64,000 nt of DNA, taken from the NCBI RefSeq assembly GCF_004364335.1, contig NZ_SOCR01000001.1:372001-436000 (forward strand), given 5' to 3'. The position numbers and the translations under genes were made by a program. The stretch's first letter is position 1; the number at the start of each line of letters is the position of its first letter. Source of the stretch: Pseudomonas graminis. GTDB lineage: Bacteria; Pseudomonadota; Gammaproteobacteria; Pseudomonadales; Pseudomonadaceae. Below the pieces are notes generated by a model. The model did no database searches. It was not told the origin of the DNA and saw only the letters and a program-made list of their open reading frames with translations. Positions 63,898 through 64,000 of the stretch are shown in pieces.

Positions 63898-64000
63898 ATG
63901 TACACAAACATTTTTCTGCTGGTAGAGCATGGCCGCGATCAAGGTGAAGTTTCTGTTTTGGGCTGGTTCGATGACGAACGCGCCGCGCAGGACACCGCCG
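63898..64000 (+). CDS. Partial gene at the window edge
   Basis: ATG at 63898 with AAAGG seven bases upstream opens a frame that runs off the end. It reads MYTNIFLLVEHGRDQGEV, then VLGWFDDERAAQDTA. The visible 34 residues have no signal peptide. I do not recognise a family. Confidence 0.55.
   Translation, partial: MYTNIFLLVEHGRDQGEVSVLGWFDDERAAQDTA

Overview
The window reads as chromosomal DNA of a Pseudomonas of the fluorescens/syringae side of the genus. This rests on GC-rich codon use, many Pseudomonas-type REP palindromes with a GGACCGGCTTCAGCCGG core, a second repeat family that begins TGTAGGAGCG, a phosphatidylcholine synthase, and typical Pseudomonas genes (ligD, yggL, dacB, pbpG, mntH, norR). 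I saw no insertion sequence, prophage or CRISPR array. The species is inferred, not shown.

Layout. 0-4.1 kb (minus): a translationally coupled operon of an FAD monooxygenase-like protein and the permeases and ATPase of a dipeptide/oligopeptide ABC importer, cut by the window edge. 4.2-8.5 kb: REP block, LysR regulator, then a divergent operon of a heme-oxygenase-like diiron (HDO) protein, an NPPY-type SAM methyltransferase and a small unknown protein. 8.6-18.5 kb: stress-type genes (DUF4142, DNA ligase D, formaldehyde dehydrogenase-like ADH, a YqjD/YqjE/DUF3618-like envelope operon, SDR, RidA). 18.7-24 kb: RlhA-like U32 protein, phosphatidylcholine synthase, and a divergent Lrp regulator/cysteine desulfurase pair. 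24.1-29 kb: a 1520-aa RHS protein with a short C-terminal toxin tip and a coupled immunity gene. 29-33.7 kb: yggL, dacB and exported proteins. 33.8-35.1 kb: two tRNA-Val(GAC) genes bracketing two small genes. 35.3-45.8 kb: PuuB-like oxidase, TerC, nhaR, MFS, yceH, AroE-like and pbpG. 45.8-49.6 kb: a CorA-like protein, an ATP-grasp enzyme with a RimK-like N-terminal (RLAN) region, and a divergent GNAT-C39 peptidase fusion. 50.7-56.2 kb: mntH, an MFS gene whose 5' end looks frameshifted, a large nested repeat island, and norR. 56.6-62.5 kb: a five-gene operon. 62.6-64 kb: an exported Gly/Ser-rich protein, a cupin, REPs and a partial gene.

The most interesting region is 56.6-62.5 kb. HAD-UbiA, DprE1-like oxidase and DprE2-like reductase overlap by 4 bp and match the mycobacterial route to decaprenyl-phospho-arabinofuranose. 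They are followed by a flippase-like membrane protein and a GT-C-like transferase. Together they could make a lipid-linked pentofuranose, flip it and transfer it to an unknown periplasmic acceptor. Two further candidate systems are the HDO/methyltransferase operon and the ATP-grasp/GNAT-peptidase/CorA locus; both look like small-molecule or peptide-modification modules of unknown product. All functions are read from motifs and gene order; no database search was possible.
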